A DNA stretch of 64,000 bases from Melanopsichium pennsylvanicum (lineage: Eukaryota; Basidiomycota; Ustilaginomycetes; Ustilaginales), in NCBI GenBank assembly GCA_900208305.1, contig OAPG01000006.1, forward strand, positions 62,001 to 126,000, read 5' to 3'. Of the stretch, positions 41,426-52,383 are shown piece after piece. Below the pieces are notes generated by a model that saw only the letters and a program-made list of their open reading frames with translations, was not told where the DNA came from and did no database searches. Both the position numbers and the translations under genes were made by a program. Within the stretch, counting starts at the first letter, position 1. The number at the start of each line of letters is the position of its first letter.

Positions 41426-43075
41426 TGGTGCAAGCTGGCAGCAGTGCTAGTCGGCGTTCAATACACTATGCGAAAAGTTGCAAATGAAAGCGAAGTGATG
41501 CTGAGTCCGCGATTTGAAATATGAGCCTTTTGACAGAACGCGTGAGGAGACGGATGGCAAGTACCAAGATGGATGAAGCCTCAAGCTGGTTGCAAAGGTG
41601 CGGAAACTTGCTCAAAGTTGTGGCGGTCTGATCGGCGATGCAGACGTCACTGAACCTCTTGGATTGGATTAACGACTCAAGCGTTCAAGCAGATGCTATG
41701 AATTTGGGAAGATGTGAAACGTGCCAGAGAGAGATTTGCACGCTTGGGTGCAGACGAACGATGTGCTGACGATTGTGTGCGAACGGGTGTATTTGCGATT
41801 TGGTATATAGGCCGACAGTGGCACAGGGAAGGTGGAGTGCTGCGATGCTGGGTTAGGAAAGAGTAGCCGAGACCTTTAGATGACGACTGAGACTGAGAAA
41901 AGTCTATGCGAGATTGACTCAAAGCTGTTTACGAAAAGACCCCTTTGACCGTGGTTGAAAAGTTTAAGCCCTAGACGTGACGTGATGTTGTGACCAGACC
42001 GTATCCAAAAGAGAAGCACTGCAGCGGTAATCGGGTCAAACAGAGATGCTGAAGCGATTTTGGGAAGGGGAAAAAGAGAGAAGGGGTGATGAAAAGAAAA
42101 GGGATGCTGGAAGAGCTGAGCAAGGTGAATGTGACTGAATCACAATGTGAACAATGTGATGGAGATGGGCGGACGTGGGGAAGGAGAAGCAGAGGAGCTT
42201 TACACCACAGCTCAAATCAGGCAGTGGAGTTTCAGTTGGAATTGGCCGAGGTAGCGTAGTCAGTCACATGTGCCAAAAAAAAAGAAAAAAAGAAAAGAAA
42301 AGCAGAAAACAGAGAGTTGGACTGCGTCATGCAATTTGCTAAAACCTGCTCGCTCGCTCAGACGACCTTTACACTTAACCAGCCGATTTAAACAATCATA
42401 GAAATTTCTGCAATCATCAGCGGACATGTTTTGCAGTGAATGCAGTGCTTGTTCTTGTTGGTTTGCTGCGTGCACAAATGATGAGCACAGACACGACTAT
42501 CTGCGGGTGGGACACGTCCTGTCCCACCAGTCGGTATTCTGTGACCTCATACTTGCCAATACGAGTTCAGAGTGCGTTGGCGATCAAGCGAGGCTGCTGG
42601 AGTTGGGTGTGGGGCAAGATTGAACCGGAGCGAGGAATGACTACTGATACCGCGTGGATGAAAGTCGTGAGCCACGCCATGCTAAACAAGTCCGACGTCT
42701 GAGTTTTCATTTTTTTATTATTATTTATTATCATTATTATTATTATTATTATTTGGAATCTTACGTTCCCAATGGCAGTCACCAATTGATAATGCTTAGT
42801 AATTCAATCAACGGAATGTCCCTTTTTTTTCCCCTTCTTTCTGCCTCCTCGCTCACGAGACAAGGAACACGCTCTTCTGTTTTCTGTTTCTTCTTAAATA
42901 GCCTGACTGAACGATCGAACCCGCATTTTGACTTTGGCAGCAAGTTAACATCAAGACTGTTCAATGAATCAAACCACCATCATCACTTGAATCTAATCCT
43001 CACCATCACAACACATCGCACCGCACCGCGCTGTCCATCTGGGTCTTGTCATTCTGTTCACACATCATCGTCGCC
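41426..43075. promoter_or_regulatory. 1.65 kb divergent region between RRM and uS5m genes
   Basis: No credible gene is seen. A TTA/ATT triplet repeat lies at 42713-42753. The region next to the RRM gene probably holds a long leader. A purine tract is at 42278-42303. Confidence 0.5.
42713..42753. repeat. ATT/TTA microsatellite
   Basis: An imperfect run of ATT units about 40 bases long follows a short T tract, in non-coding DNA. Confidence 0.85.
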
Positions 43076-44182
43076 ATGGCATCCTCTAAAAGCGTTGCAG
43101 GCCTCCTGCGCAATCTTTCCATCACAGCAACACCGGCATCAACACCAACACAGTCTAATATGACGTTGAGACGTTCGGCAAGATGCTTGTCATCCTCTGC
43201 GTCCTCCTCTAACTCTGCATCGTCCTCATCAAAATATGTCTCGCACTCTTCGACGTCCTCAGCACCCTCTACCTCTTCATCCTCAAAGCAGCTGGTCAAA
43301 ACCATCCCTCTCTCTTCCCCTCTTCTCGACAAGCCCCTACCCATGCACTTCCCATCCTCCACTCTTCGATCCTTCCCTTCCCTCCTTCACTTTGCTGATC
43401 CGATTCTTGACCCTCACCCAGACAACGTTATTCGATCGATCCCCACCACCACCACTCCCTATCCAGCCACCACGACCTTCCTCAACGAACCTCGAATATT
43501 CCGCCCTACGCCCCCCTCAGCCGATTCTCTGGTCCTCTCCTCCGGCAGCGACGCCGACGAGGTCAACTCCGAGCAATACCTTTCCACAGTCACGCCTCTT
43601 TCCGTCAAGGAAGTGCGAGACCTGCACCGACATGCCATTGTCCTCAAACGTGTAGTTCACATGACCACCAAAGGAAAAGATGCAAGCATGTACGCTCTGA
43701 TTGTTGCTGGCAACGGAAATGGTCTCGTCGGCTACGGCGAAGGCAAAGATACCAATGCCTCGAAAGCGGGTCGCAAGGCGTTCCACGAGGCAGTCAAGAA
43801 CCTCGACTCTGTCTCCGTTCACAAAGGCTCGGATGGCTCGAGAACCATTGAAACACAGGTGGAAGCAAAGTGGGGCGCCTCGCGCGTCGTCATGCGTCCT
43901 CGACCCGCTGGTTTTGGTCTCAGAGTGCCACCCGTGATCCACGCAATCTGCAGGAGTGTCGGCATCACCGATCTCAGCGCCTCCATCTACGGCTCCACCA
44001 ACCCAGTCAACGTGGTCAAGGCTGCCTTGCAGATTCTGTGGGGTGGCGCAGCACCATTGGGTATGGGCGACGGATTGGCAGGCGAAATGAGGAGGAAGGA
44101 CAAGGGTCGAGGTATGAGGAGCAAGCTTGACATTGAGCGCAGCAGAGGTAGGCGCATTGCCGAGGTCAACATGTCCAAGTAA
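43076..44182 (+). CDS. mitochondrial ribosomal protein uS5m (MRPS5)
   Basis: This is a small-subunit protein of the mitochondrial ribosome. The open frame begins upstream at 43046, but the ATG at 43076 has the better context (gccATGgca) and starts a Ser/Arg-rich, acid-poor presequence suited to mitochondrial import. That gives 368 residues. The S5 N-terminal domain is at about 195-260 (VVHMTTKGKDASMYALIVAG, GYGEGKDTNASKAGRKAF), followed by the S5 C-terminal fold (RPRPAGFGLRVPPVIHAICRS and GITDLSASIYGSTNPVNVVK). The tail is basic. Between presequence and S5 core is a Ser/Pro-rich, fungal-type extension. No intron is needed. Confidence 0.92.
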   Translation: MASSKSVAGLLRNLSITATPASTPTQSNMTLRRSARCLSSSASSSNSASSSSKYVSHSSTSSAPSTSSSSKQLVKTIPLSSPLLDKPLPMHFPSSTLRSFPSLLHFADPILDPHPDNVIRSIPTTTTPYPATTTFLNEPRIFRPTPPSADSLVLSSGSDADEVNSEQYLSTVTPLSVKEVRDLHRHAIVLKRVVHMTTKGKDASMYALIVAGNGNGLVGYGEGKDTNASKAGRKAFHEAVKNLDSVSVHKGSDGSRTIETQVEAKWGASRVVMRPRPAGFGLRVPPVIHAICRSVGITDLSASIYGSTNPVNVVKAALQILWGGAAPLGMGDGLAGEMRRKDKGRGMRSKLDIERSRGRRIAEVNMSK

Positions 44183-45404
44183 CACAGGCTCCGGAATCAG
44201 CGGTATCAAATTGACAGAGTGCTTTGTACTGACTGTCGGCAAGTGTAGCCAGTAGATCTAGCAGCAGAGCATCATGTTCCCGACTCGGCCACATCTGAGA
44301 AAAACATGTACATCATTCAACGAGCAGCTTGTGTGTCAATGTGGTGGTATGGCAGCTAAGTTACCGTACCTCCTGACGAGTGTTTGAGATTCAAATTGGC
44401 GAGCTGATTGCAAATGCATCGAAATGAAGCAGTAGAGCCAAGCTGAGTGGTGACTAGTGAGCAAGACTAAGATGCGTTTTAGGATCTCTTGCAAGGTACC
44501 ATGTGTCAATCAGGCGCACTTCGACACAGTTTGATGAAGAAAGAGCAGTTCTCTCTCTCTGATCTCGGGCAAGCAGCTAAGCTAATCGGTCGTGAAGACT
44601 GCAATTTGAAGACAAAGGAGCTGACACGCTCGGGATGATACCGAATGTCGAAGGGATCAGAAAAAGCGCTAGAAACCATGCACCAATCTCGAGCTTGGGC
44701 TAGATCTCATACGGCCACTTCTGACTTGGAGCACAGTGAAGCCGCCACAGACCTGGTTTTGACCAGTGATTCTTGCCACGCAACTGCCACCCTCCCTTGC
44801 CTTCCATCACAATCGGAGCGTAGGAGTGTTAGGAGTGTAGTCATACATGCCTTCCAAAAGTCATTCGGCCATCTTTTGGCTTAGCCGCTCTTATTTAGCT
44901 CTGGTCTCGACTAGGCTCTGCATGCCCTCTCGCGGTCTCAGAGCGCGCAAGAGGCACTTTTTCGAGAGACGGGACGCTTTCCGAACCATCGAGCTGAATC
45001 AGTCTTGGCCAAGTTGGAGAGTTGTCAACTGACTCGCAGTTGAAAAGCTTCACAGATTCGTCGACAGTAGTATTCTTGCGCAGCTGGACGCGTTCTCGCT
45101 TTCTCGCGCTCGAGCCTCCCTGCTCTCTTTCTCACGCCGTGCCTCTCCTTCCGCACATCCGACCATTTCCCACAGCGAAATGCTGCCCTGCTTTACAACC
45201 TCGCCTTTGGGCTCCACCGACGCTTCTGTTCTCATCTGATCAGACTGCCTTGCGACAGACAAGAGCGATCAAAGTCGCGCTGTAAAGTCGCGCTGACCTT
45301 TGTGAGTCTAGAAAGCATGGCTGAGTCGAATGTCAAGCGTCCCCTCGCGTCGTGTATAAATACCACGACCATCTTGCAAGCCACCGACCCCGGTCTCCTG
45401 CAAA
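44183..45404. other. intergenic region with a TATA box at its right end
   Basis: This is about 1.2 kb without a credible gene. A TATAAAT at 45355-45361 lies just upstream of the next candidate gene. The short frames are not supported. Confidence 0.45.
45355..45361 (+). promoter_or_regulatory. TATA box of the candidate multi-intron gene
   Basis: TATAAAT stands 44 bases before the ATG at 45405. A start of transcription about 30 bases downstream would make that ATG the first in the mRNA. Confidence 0.5.
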
Positions 45405-46591
45405 ATGCGTTTTCCAGCTCTTACTTCCTTGCCCCCAAACATCTCGCGCCCAGCTCAAGCCTTGTTCTCACGTCAAATAGCTACAGCTCCGGCGCTGAAC
45501 TCACATTCCAATCACGACCAACCCAGATCATCCATTCGAGGCAAATTGTACGCCATGCAGCACTACAAGAGTCAGTTTTCTTCATCGTCTTCACAATTTC
45601 AAGTATAGATGAGAAGGCGAAGGGTAGCAAGGCTGGCTGACCGCAAATTGTCTCCATATTCCCTTGAATCTGTGATACTGCTCAAACAATTTCGTGTGGG
45701 GATGGATTAGAAGGCGACCGAGGTAAGCATCCCCGCCTGCTAGCTGACCTGGAGGTTCCACAGACAGCATATCTGACCCCATTCAGTTTATCATTGTCGT
45801 TACCTCGCTGCGACAGTCTACTTCAACATCGGCAACAACCAGGAGGAGGGTGTCGTGGAGACGGTGGACTGTGAGTTGTCTCCTTTCCTGTCATCACAAC
45901 TCATCGCTGCCCCCTCATGTGTTTTAAAAGGTCAAGTTCTGACGTATTCATACGATCCTGTTTCTTCCTTCATTCTGTCTCGTCAACACGTATTTCCTGA
46001 ATCTTTAGACCGCGACGATGGAACTGGTAAGCATTCCCCGATCTTTCAAACAAGCACGGTGACGGCCGCTCTCGTCATCGCTTGACTAACATCAATGACT
46101 CTGCGTTCCATGGTCTGTGCCAGCTATGGCCACCATTCGCTATGAACTCAAGTCCAGGTAGGTTTTCTCTTCCACATCACTCGCACCCATACACCACGCT
46201 CCCTGTCATTCCAGAACTCCTCACGTTATGCCATCATTGCTGTGTCGTGCAGCTCTCAACTAACCCAAGGCTCTGCCACTCGCACCATTGTGACGCCAAT
46301 TCCTTTCACACGCAAATAGCGGCGATGTCTCCCACATCCACCGCAATGTGGTACGTGTACCTGACCCTTCCTAACTGCATCTTTGCGCTCGTTGTTGCTG
46401 ATACTGATCCAGAATCCATGCTTTGCCTCGTGATTGTGGCCTGTTATCGATGTTTCATCTAGGACAAGCTCACGCCTGCCGTAAGTATTTGCATCTGGCT
46501 CTCGCACGACATGATGCTGGACAAAAGCAACGCTCAGGCAGTACGCTGACTCGGATCACAGAATCGTATCTTCAACCGTGGTGGGTTGTGA
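45405..46591 (+). CDS. candidate small gene built from seven short exons
   Basis: This is a manual gene model; I do not recognise the protein. Exons are 45405..45570, 45817..45870, 46009..46026, 46124..46157, 46320..46350, 46463..46480 and 46562..46591. All introns are GT-AG; five of the six donors fit GTRNGT or GTAAGC, the first (GTCAGT) is weaker. Phases agree throughout and the product ends at a TGA. It encodes 116 residues, or 66 from an internal ATG at 45555 (MQHYKIYFNIGNN...). The first ~50 residues are Arg-containing and acid-poor, like a mitochondrial presequence. The core reads EEGVVETVDY, then GTAMATIRYELKSS. Three middle exons are only 18-34 bases. A TATA box is 44 bases upstream. 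Exon 5 could instead use acceptor 46252. Intron lengths are 81-246 bases. The gene is probably real, but exact ends are uncertain. Confidence 0.45.
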
Positions 46592-46924
46592 TTCTTTTTA
46601 CAGGTCTAACGGTCACTTGTGCAGGCTGGAGGGAGAAAGCTGCCTCGGGGTGCAGTCTTGAACGTCATCGACCTTTGTAGCTTCCGCACGTCCGCTGTCT
46701 CACTGTAGTCCTGCAGTCTCCCTCTTTCACTCTGATCGGCATGATACCGTTGTTCACATATTTTAAAACCAGTCGAGAAGGTGCGTGTGACGTGAGCCCC
46801 AAGCAGCTTCAACATGAATGAGAGCCAAGACTGATCTTTGGCACATTCATGGTCACTCTGCACAGTCAGACGAAAAGGCATGTGATCTCGCTACCATTGC
46901 ACCAAACGTAGTAGAGGAAGAGCT
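46592..46924. other. convergent 3' region before SEC8
   Basis: This is about 330 bases between the candidate multi-intron gene and the SEC8 stop. It may contain further 3' exon or UTR sequence of the former. No gene of its own is seen. Confidence 0.4.
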
Positions 46925-49900
46925 CTACTCGTCATCGGATGACTCGTGTTCACCAGCGATCTCGTGCAACTCGATCAAATATTCGTTCAACTTTTGCCTG
47001 CTGACTTCGCCCATCCCCAGAGTTCCCGCATTCGGTTGAGCCTGCCCCACGTGATCACTTGCGGCGTTCTTGGCATTGTCTACTCCAAGTGCGAGCTGGA
47101 GGATCGCTTGTAGCTCTCCGAATCCTACCGCTTTCACTGTGCTGGACTTGGAGTTGCGGAAGATGGATTGAAACTTTTTCATGTTGCCCAAAAGCTCGCT
47201 TGGGGTTTTGCTGTAGAGCAACTCGTAAAACTTGCGACAGCGCTCGAAAGACGGCGTCTCGACCGGTATGCCAGACTTTGAAGACGGAAGGATGTTCTTA
47301 AGATTCTGCTGAAGCGCCAGGATGTTTCGCAACATCTTTGTAACTCCCTCGGTGTTGACTGCGCGGATCTTATGCACCAATCCGATCAACGTTGCGTCCA
47401 TCAACGTGGTCATTCCCGAAAGGACGAAGGAGCGTGATTCTGGTGGCAGCGTCTCTGTGAGAATATCGTCAAGCGACGCTATTTCAGCGTTGAGGTCGAC
47501 AATGTGTGGTGCAGGTTCGACAGCCGTGTCGTTGACAGCGTGGGTGGTTTCGGTGATAGCAAGTGTCAAATACGCAATGATGCGCAACCTAGTTTCGAGA
47601 CGAAGCGTAAACAGGATGCTAGACGAAAGTGTACGATACACACCAGCGAGAGAAGGGTATTTCTCTACCAGATCTGTCGTGAGCGGCAAAGCCAACTCCT
47701 CTTCATCCTCGCCACTGCCCTCCCTTGCCTCTACACCGATTTCGTCTCGGTCAACATCCTTGAAAGTAAACACATCGATCACACTCAATCTTGCCCTAGC
47801 CCTCTTTTCCCTCACCAAATCCTTCCCATCCTTTCCACCCTTGGTCTGTGATCGCCTCTCAGCCACCGGTTTCAACCTGGCAATGTTGGCACTGAACCAC
47901 TCGACACTGTACTGAAGACAACCCAACGCCATGAGCTTCTTGCGCGAAGTGGTGAGTTCATGGATCCCAATATTTTCGCCCCTTGCTTTGGCATATGCGA
48001 GCTCGAATCGCGTTTCCTGCGCAAGCAATTCCATCTTGCGAGCCGAGCTTGTGTCCGAATCTTGAATTTCCGCAAGACACGAGACCATCTCCGGCTTCTG
48101 TGCCCATGTCGCAGACAACACAGCCCCACCTGACTTTGCACCAGAGTGGGTCTCAGAGTCCGAAGATTCAGCCGAAACCAGATCACGGAACCGCTCCCCG
48201 CATTTCTGGTAAAATTGGATCATGACGGTAACGATCAACCTCGAATAGCTTTCCCTGTGAAACGGCGTGGTTCGAAGCATCGAATAAAGACTGTCGATTA
48301 GGACAATCACATTGCTCGCAGCCTTGACGACAGGTCGAGATGTGGCAGCAATGCCCAGTTGACGAGAAGCAGGATCCTGCACAAACGAATCCGAATGGGA
48401 AGTGGCTCCTATAAACAGATTCGAAACCTTTTCTTCGAGTTGAGGCAAGAAGATATCCTGAACAAAATCTTCCAGGAAGCCAGAAAACCCGCGAGATGTT
48501 TCGCCAGCTGCTTCCGACGGCATAATGGCGGCTACGCGCTCGACAAAGCTGAGAGCGGGTGCAAAGAGGACACTGACGTTGAAAGCGTCTGGTTTCACCA
48601 AAAGCCTATGACCTGCACCAGTGTATGACTCTACGCCTCGACCACCTCTTGCATCTGATCCCGCCGTAGTCAGAGCTGTATCACGCGCTGATGCTGCTGC
48701 TGCTGCAGAAGTTGAGGAAGCAACAATGATCTGATTCCCCGCCGTCCTTGTACCACCCAACCCAGCCGCTGTATCGTTTGAACTAACCAATCCGGGAACA
48801 CTGGCCTTCAAAGCCTGTGTTACCGACAATTGATGCCTCTGCAACGGTCCACCCTCCCTCCTGCCCACCACTCTCTTGACCCCCGCATCGGCAAAATTGA
48901 ACAACTGCTTTCGCCTATCTCTCCCAAATCTGTGATCCCTCAATACATCGTTCACTGAGATAACCGCGTTTCTCGCGCTACTTGCACCTTCATCATCCAT
49001 CAAGTAGTCGTGCAGCAACGTCCTCACCTCTTGCTGAATTGGTTTCCACATTTCCAACAAATTTGCGACGCCCGACAACTTTTTAGACGTAACTTGATCC
49101 TTGAATCCAGCTCGACTGGCAATCATGCCTGCCACCTCGTACACCGCACGATGTCCCTGCAGCACTGCATCGAGTTTGGAAAAGAGCGTCCAGAACAAAT
49201 CGCGCATTGTCTCTCCATCGCGTTGCAAAGCGGACGTTTCGCCTGCGCTGATTCGAAGCATCCAAGCAGTGGTGCTTTTAGGCCGATTCGAAATGTTGGA
49301 CGACGATCTTGACGAGCGCATGGATTCGGTGAAAGATCGGGCGAGCGCCGAACTTGACGCTAGTAGAACCGATTCAGGGCGTAGCGCAACACTGAAACGA
49401 CGCAAAGGTTCGTTGCGAGCATCGACTTCATCAATGGTCGTATCGATGAGCTGATGCACCTCCATAGCCAGTCGTTGAGATACAATGTCCAGCGCCATAC
49501 CGAGCTTGCCTAGACGCGACAAGGACTCGAGAAGCATCTCAATGTAGAGGAATGAGTCGGCCTCGGGATTTGCGTCAAAGTCTGCACCATATCGCCCACC
49601 TGTACGAGAAGTGCGCAGATCAGAATCTAGAGTCGCACCGCCTTTGAGCTCGCCGGTGAGCGCCGAGAAGGACTTGGTCGAGGTCATGAGCGCCGATTCG
49701 GGGATGTCTGAGGCCAAGTTCGGGTCAAACGTAGGTCTTGATCGAAGACTCTGAAGGAATCGTGTGAGTTGTAAAGTGTCTGCTGACGGTGCTGAACCCG
49801 AAGCGTCCTCGGATGTGGTGATGGCAAGACTCGCTTCAGCATCCGAACTCGGGTTGACGCCAAGATAGTCGGAGCCGAACTTGACCATAGGCAACTCATC

Positions 49901-51886
49901 CTGACCGGCACTGTACACCTTCCACCTAGCGTCACAAAAGTAGCTTTTCAAGTAAAGATGATTGTGCAACTCCTCGATCAAAATTTCGAGCATAGCTTGC
50001 TCTTGCCCCTTCAAATACGCACGCAAGTCGTTGGTCGCTCCGACTTCGACCACTTCGGGTTTGTCAATCGTCTTGAGCGACCTAACAAGAAGATTCACCG
50101 ACTCGAGGAAACGTTTTTCGGCCATCAAACTCTCGAGTCTATCTGGTACCAATTTGAGATGCTCCACCAAATCCAGCAACCTCAGCGCCTCTTTGACGGC
50201 CTGACTACGCTGCCACATTTGGACCAAGTCGGCCCTCTTCGCACCCAGTGCCTCTCTGGAATCCCTCAACCTTCTCCTCGCTCCACTCACACTCGTCTGC
50301 GCCGAGGTCAACGACTGAAGCACACTGTTGTGCATGGTGATCGCAGTTGCAAACGACTCGTAATGATCATCCACCGTACCCTGCAGTGCTGTCTCGATCA
50401 ATTGCTTGACCTGATCAAACTCGAGCCGACTCGCTCCTAAACTGCTCTCGTCCAACATGGATAGGGCTAGCGCGACCGAATTGAAGTGATCGTTGGCAAC
50501 AAATGGCCATTCCGCCTCGACTTTTCGTAAGACGGCGTTGATGGATTGGAATGCGCGAGGATCCGAACGATCGACGTAGCTGGCTATAGGTTTGCGCACT
50601 TCGGAAGTTTGCGAGATCTCCTTTTCGTTTGTACGTCGACGTGACTCTTCTTCTGCAGTAGTGCCACGCATGATACGTGCAGCTTGACGTTTGCGACCTG
50701 CGGAACTAAGGGCGGAGAGGACCGAATCGAGTGCTGCGGGTTGGGAGTCTTGGGTGAGTGAGCCGAGGGGTGCGCCAGAGAATCGACGCGGATCGCGTTG
50801 TGGACGCTCACCGGGGACGGAGAGGCGGTTCGGGTTGCTGTGCAAACCAGCGTCGTCACCTTCGGACGGAGCGTCGATAGGAGATAAGCGACCGTAGAGA
50901 TCTTCGTGATCTTCCGAATCGGGTTGGCTGGAGGGCGTCCCTGAACGTGCGACCTGTGCCATCAATTGCGCTGAGCGCGTGTGTCGGTCCGAAGGCGGAG
51001 TGGCATTGAGGTTGAGATGGGATGCACCTACGCTCTGTGCGGAAGGATTGCGTGCGTGGTTGCCACCGCCCTGTAAACGGGATGCGGCGAGAAGATCTCT
51101 TCCTGGCGCGTTTCTTGCGGGCGAAGAAGGGCTAGCGGCACCACTGCGATGTGCAGAGCCCACAGGCGGAATCTGGAGCTGAGGCCTTTGTGGTGGACCA
51201 CGTGCACGATCCTGGGCGGTGCTGGTTGTGTTGATGGAAGAAAGGCCACCTCTTTGGATCTCGGGTGTTTGCACGGGTCTTCGTACAGACCGAGTGGGCC
51301 TCAAGGGTGAGTTGGGTGTCTGATCAGCTGTATCCAGGCGCGAGAGAGTGCGAGTATGCGTGAGATTGGTAGTACTGTCGCCGGCCATAGAGTAGCCTGG
51401 ATTGAGCGCGAAGCTGGCCGTGCTTTGGTTGGTGGGACTGCTAGGGCGGCCGTAGACGTCTTGTTGTTGTTGTGGTGGTGGTTGTTGTTGTTGTTGTTGT
51501 TGTTGATGATTCTGTTGCGAGTGGCTATATGAAGGAGCATTGTTGTAGCCGCCCTGTCGATGAACGATAGATGATGAGTATCCATGACCTCGTCTACCTT
51601 CATAGTTGGAGACAGAATCGGAAGGAGCGAGACTAACGTACGAAGGGCCGGCTCCGAGACCGCCGGGGCCTGGACCAGGGAGGTTGTACGCAGATGGAGA
51701 AAGGGATGCACCAGCACCTGCGCCAATGGAGGCCGAGCCAGGATGATGACCAAATGCTTCGCCAACATGTGGCACTTGATATCGAGCCGAGCTGAAGCTA
51801 GAAGTTGCTGTGCCGGAGCCAAGGTTGGTGTTTTCGTGCTTGATTTTGGATCGAAGATCCTTGATTGTGTTGGAGCGGCCTGACAT
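46925..51886 (-). CDS. SEC8: exocyst complex component Sec8 (EXOC4)
   Basis: This is a subunit of the exocyst, which tethers secretory vesicles at the plasma membrane and is needed for polar growth. The frame extends to a TTG at 51895; the real ATG is at 51886 (MSGRSNTIKDLRSKI), giving 1,653 residues. The first ~430 residues are Ser/Gln/Pro-rich and disordered, with poly-Gln near 130. The Sec8 N-terminal domain spans about 445-590 (NAVLRKVEAEWPFVANDHFN...VALALSMLD, then coiled coil and LVEHLKLVPDRLESLM). The remainder is the helical CorEx/CATCHR-type body, ending in an acidic ESSDDE. The disordered extension is longer than in yeast Sec8. It is divergent from the methyltransferase. Confidence 0.93.
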   Translation of the reverse strand: MSGRSNTIKDLRSKIKHENTNLGSGTATSSFSSARYQVPHVGEAFGHHPGSASIGAGAGASLSPSAYNLPGPGPGGLGAGPSYVSLAPSDSVSNYEGRRGHGYSSSIVHRQGGYNNAPSYSHSQQNHQQQQQQQQPPPQQQQDVYGRPSSPTNQSTASFALNPGYSMAGDSTTNLTHTRTLSRLDTADQTPNSPLRPTRSVRRPVQTPEIQRGGLSSINTTSTAQDRARGPPQRPQLQIPPVGSAHRSGAASPSSPARNAPGRDLLAASRLQGGGNHARNPSAQSVGASHLNLNATPPSDRHTRSAQLMAQVARSGTPSSQPDSEDHEDLYGRLSPIDAPSEGDDAGLHSNPNRLSVPGERPQRDPRRFSGAPLGSLTQDSQPAALDSVLSALSSAGRKRQAARIMRGTTAEEESRRRTNEKEISQTSEVRKPIASYVDRSDPRAFQSINAVLRKVEAEWPFVANDHFNSVALALSMLDESSLGASRLEFDQVKQLIETALQGTVDDHYESFATAITMHNSVLQSLTSAQTSVSGARRRLRDSREALGAKRADLVQMWQRSQAVKEALRLLDLVEHLKLVPDRLESLMAEKRFLESVNLLVRSLKTIDKPEVVEVGATNDLRAYLKGQEQAMLEILIEELHNHLYLKSYFCDARWKVYSAGQDELPMVKFGSDYLGVNPSSDAEASLAITTSEDASGSAPSADTLQLTRFLQSLRSRPTFDPNLASDIPESALMTSTKSFSALTGELKGGATLDSDLRTSRTGGRYGADFDANPEADSFLYIEMLLESLSRLGKLGMALDIVSQRLAMEVHQLIDTTIDEVDARNEPLRRFSVALRPESVLLASSSALARSFTESMRSSRSSSNISNRPKSTTAWMLRISAGETSALQRDGETMRDLFWTLFSKLDAVLQGHRAVYEVAGMIASRAGFKDQVTSKKLSGVANLLEMWKPIQQEVRTLLHDYLMDDEGASSARNAVISVNDVLRDHRFGRDRRKQLFNFADAGVKRVVGRREGGPLQRHQLSVTQALKASVPGLVSSNDTAAGLGGTRTAGNQIIVASSTSAAAAASARDTALTTAGSDARGGRGVESYTGAGHRLLVKPDAFNVSVLFAPALSFVERVAAIMPSEAAGETSRGFSGFLEDFVQDIFLPQLEEKVSNLFIGATSHSDSFVQDPASRQLGIAATSRPVVKAASNVIVLIDSLYSMLRTTPFHRESYSRLIVTVMIQFYQKCGERFRDLVSAESSDSETHSGAKSGGAVLSATWAQKPEMVSCLAEIQDSDTSSARKMELLAQETRFELAYAKARGENIGIHELTTSRKKLMALGCLQYSVEWFSANIARLKPVAERRSQTKGGKDGKDLVREKRARARLSVIDVFTFKDVDRDEIGVEAREGSGEDEEELALPLTTDLVEKYPSLAGVYRTLSSSILFTLRLETRLRIIAYLTLAITETTHAVNDTAVEPAPHIVDLNAEIASLDDILTETLPPESRSFVLSGMTTLMDATLIGLVHKIRAVNTEGVTKMLRNILALQQNLKNILPSSKSGIPVETPSFERCRKFYELLYSKTPSELLGNMKKFQSIFRNSKSSTVKAVGFGELQAILQLALGVDNAKNAASDHVGQAQPNAGTLGMGEVSRQKLNEYLIELHEIAGEHESSDDE

Positions 51887-52383
51887 GGTGATCAAGTGAG
51901 ATCAGTGCTCTAAGCAATTAAGCAGATGCTGCACAATTTATCGAGTCAATGCTGGTAGCATATGGGTGTCAACGTGAGGAGGAACTGAGAAGACGTTGAG
52001 GTGATCCGTGTAGCTACCGATTGAGGCGCGTGTGCAGATTCAGAACTGCGTCTCAGTTGAAGATGATGAGTAAACTTGTGCTCGTTATCGATTATTTGAA
52101 GCTAAGTCTGACTGTGACCAGGCTGGTACGAGGATGAGTCTAGGATGGCAAGATACGTGTGATGACAACATGTAAGTTAAGCAGTGTATGAGAAATGTGG
52201 AAATGTGCCCTCTAACAAATGTGGTTCAACATGGCCCAAACGCGAGTGTTGCATGACAACCAAAAGTATTAATTAATTCATAATTTCAATACAGAAAAAC
52301 CTCCTTTTTCGGGCCCGATTCGAATCTTTTCGTCGTCTTTTATGGACCATAATTTTTTTTAAACATTTTCCGAATCTTGTGTC
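51887..52383. promoter_or_regulatory. divergent promoter between SEC8 and methyltransferase
   Basis: This is about 500 bases between opposed start codons. An AT-rich part lies at 52262-52370. No coding frame or TATA box is clear. Confidence 0.45.

Noticed and set aside
42905..42930. Sequence resembling a tRNA B box on the minus strand
   Set aside because: The flanking bases do not form a T stem, and no A box or cloverleaf is present.
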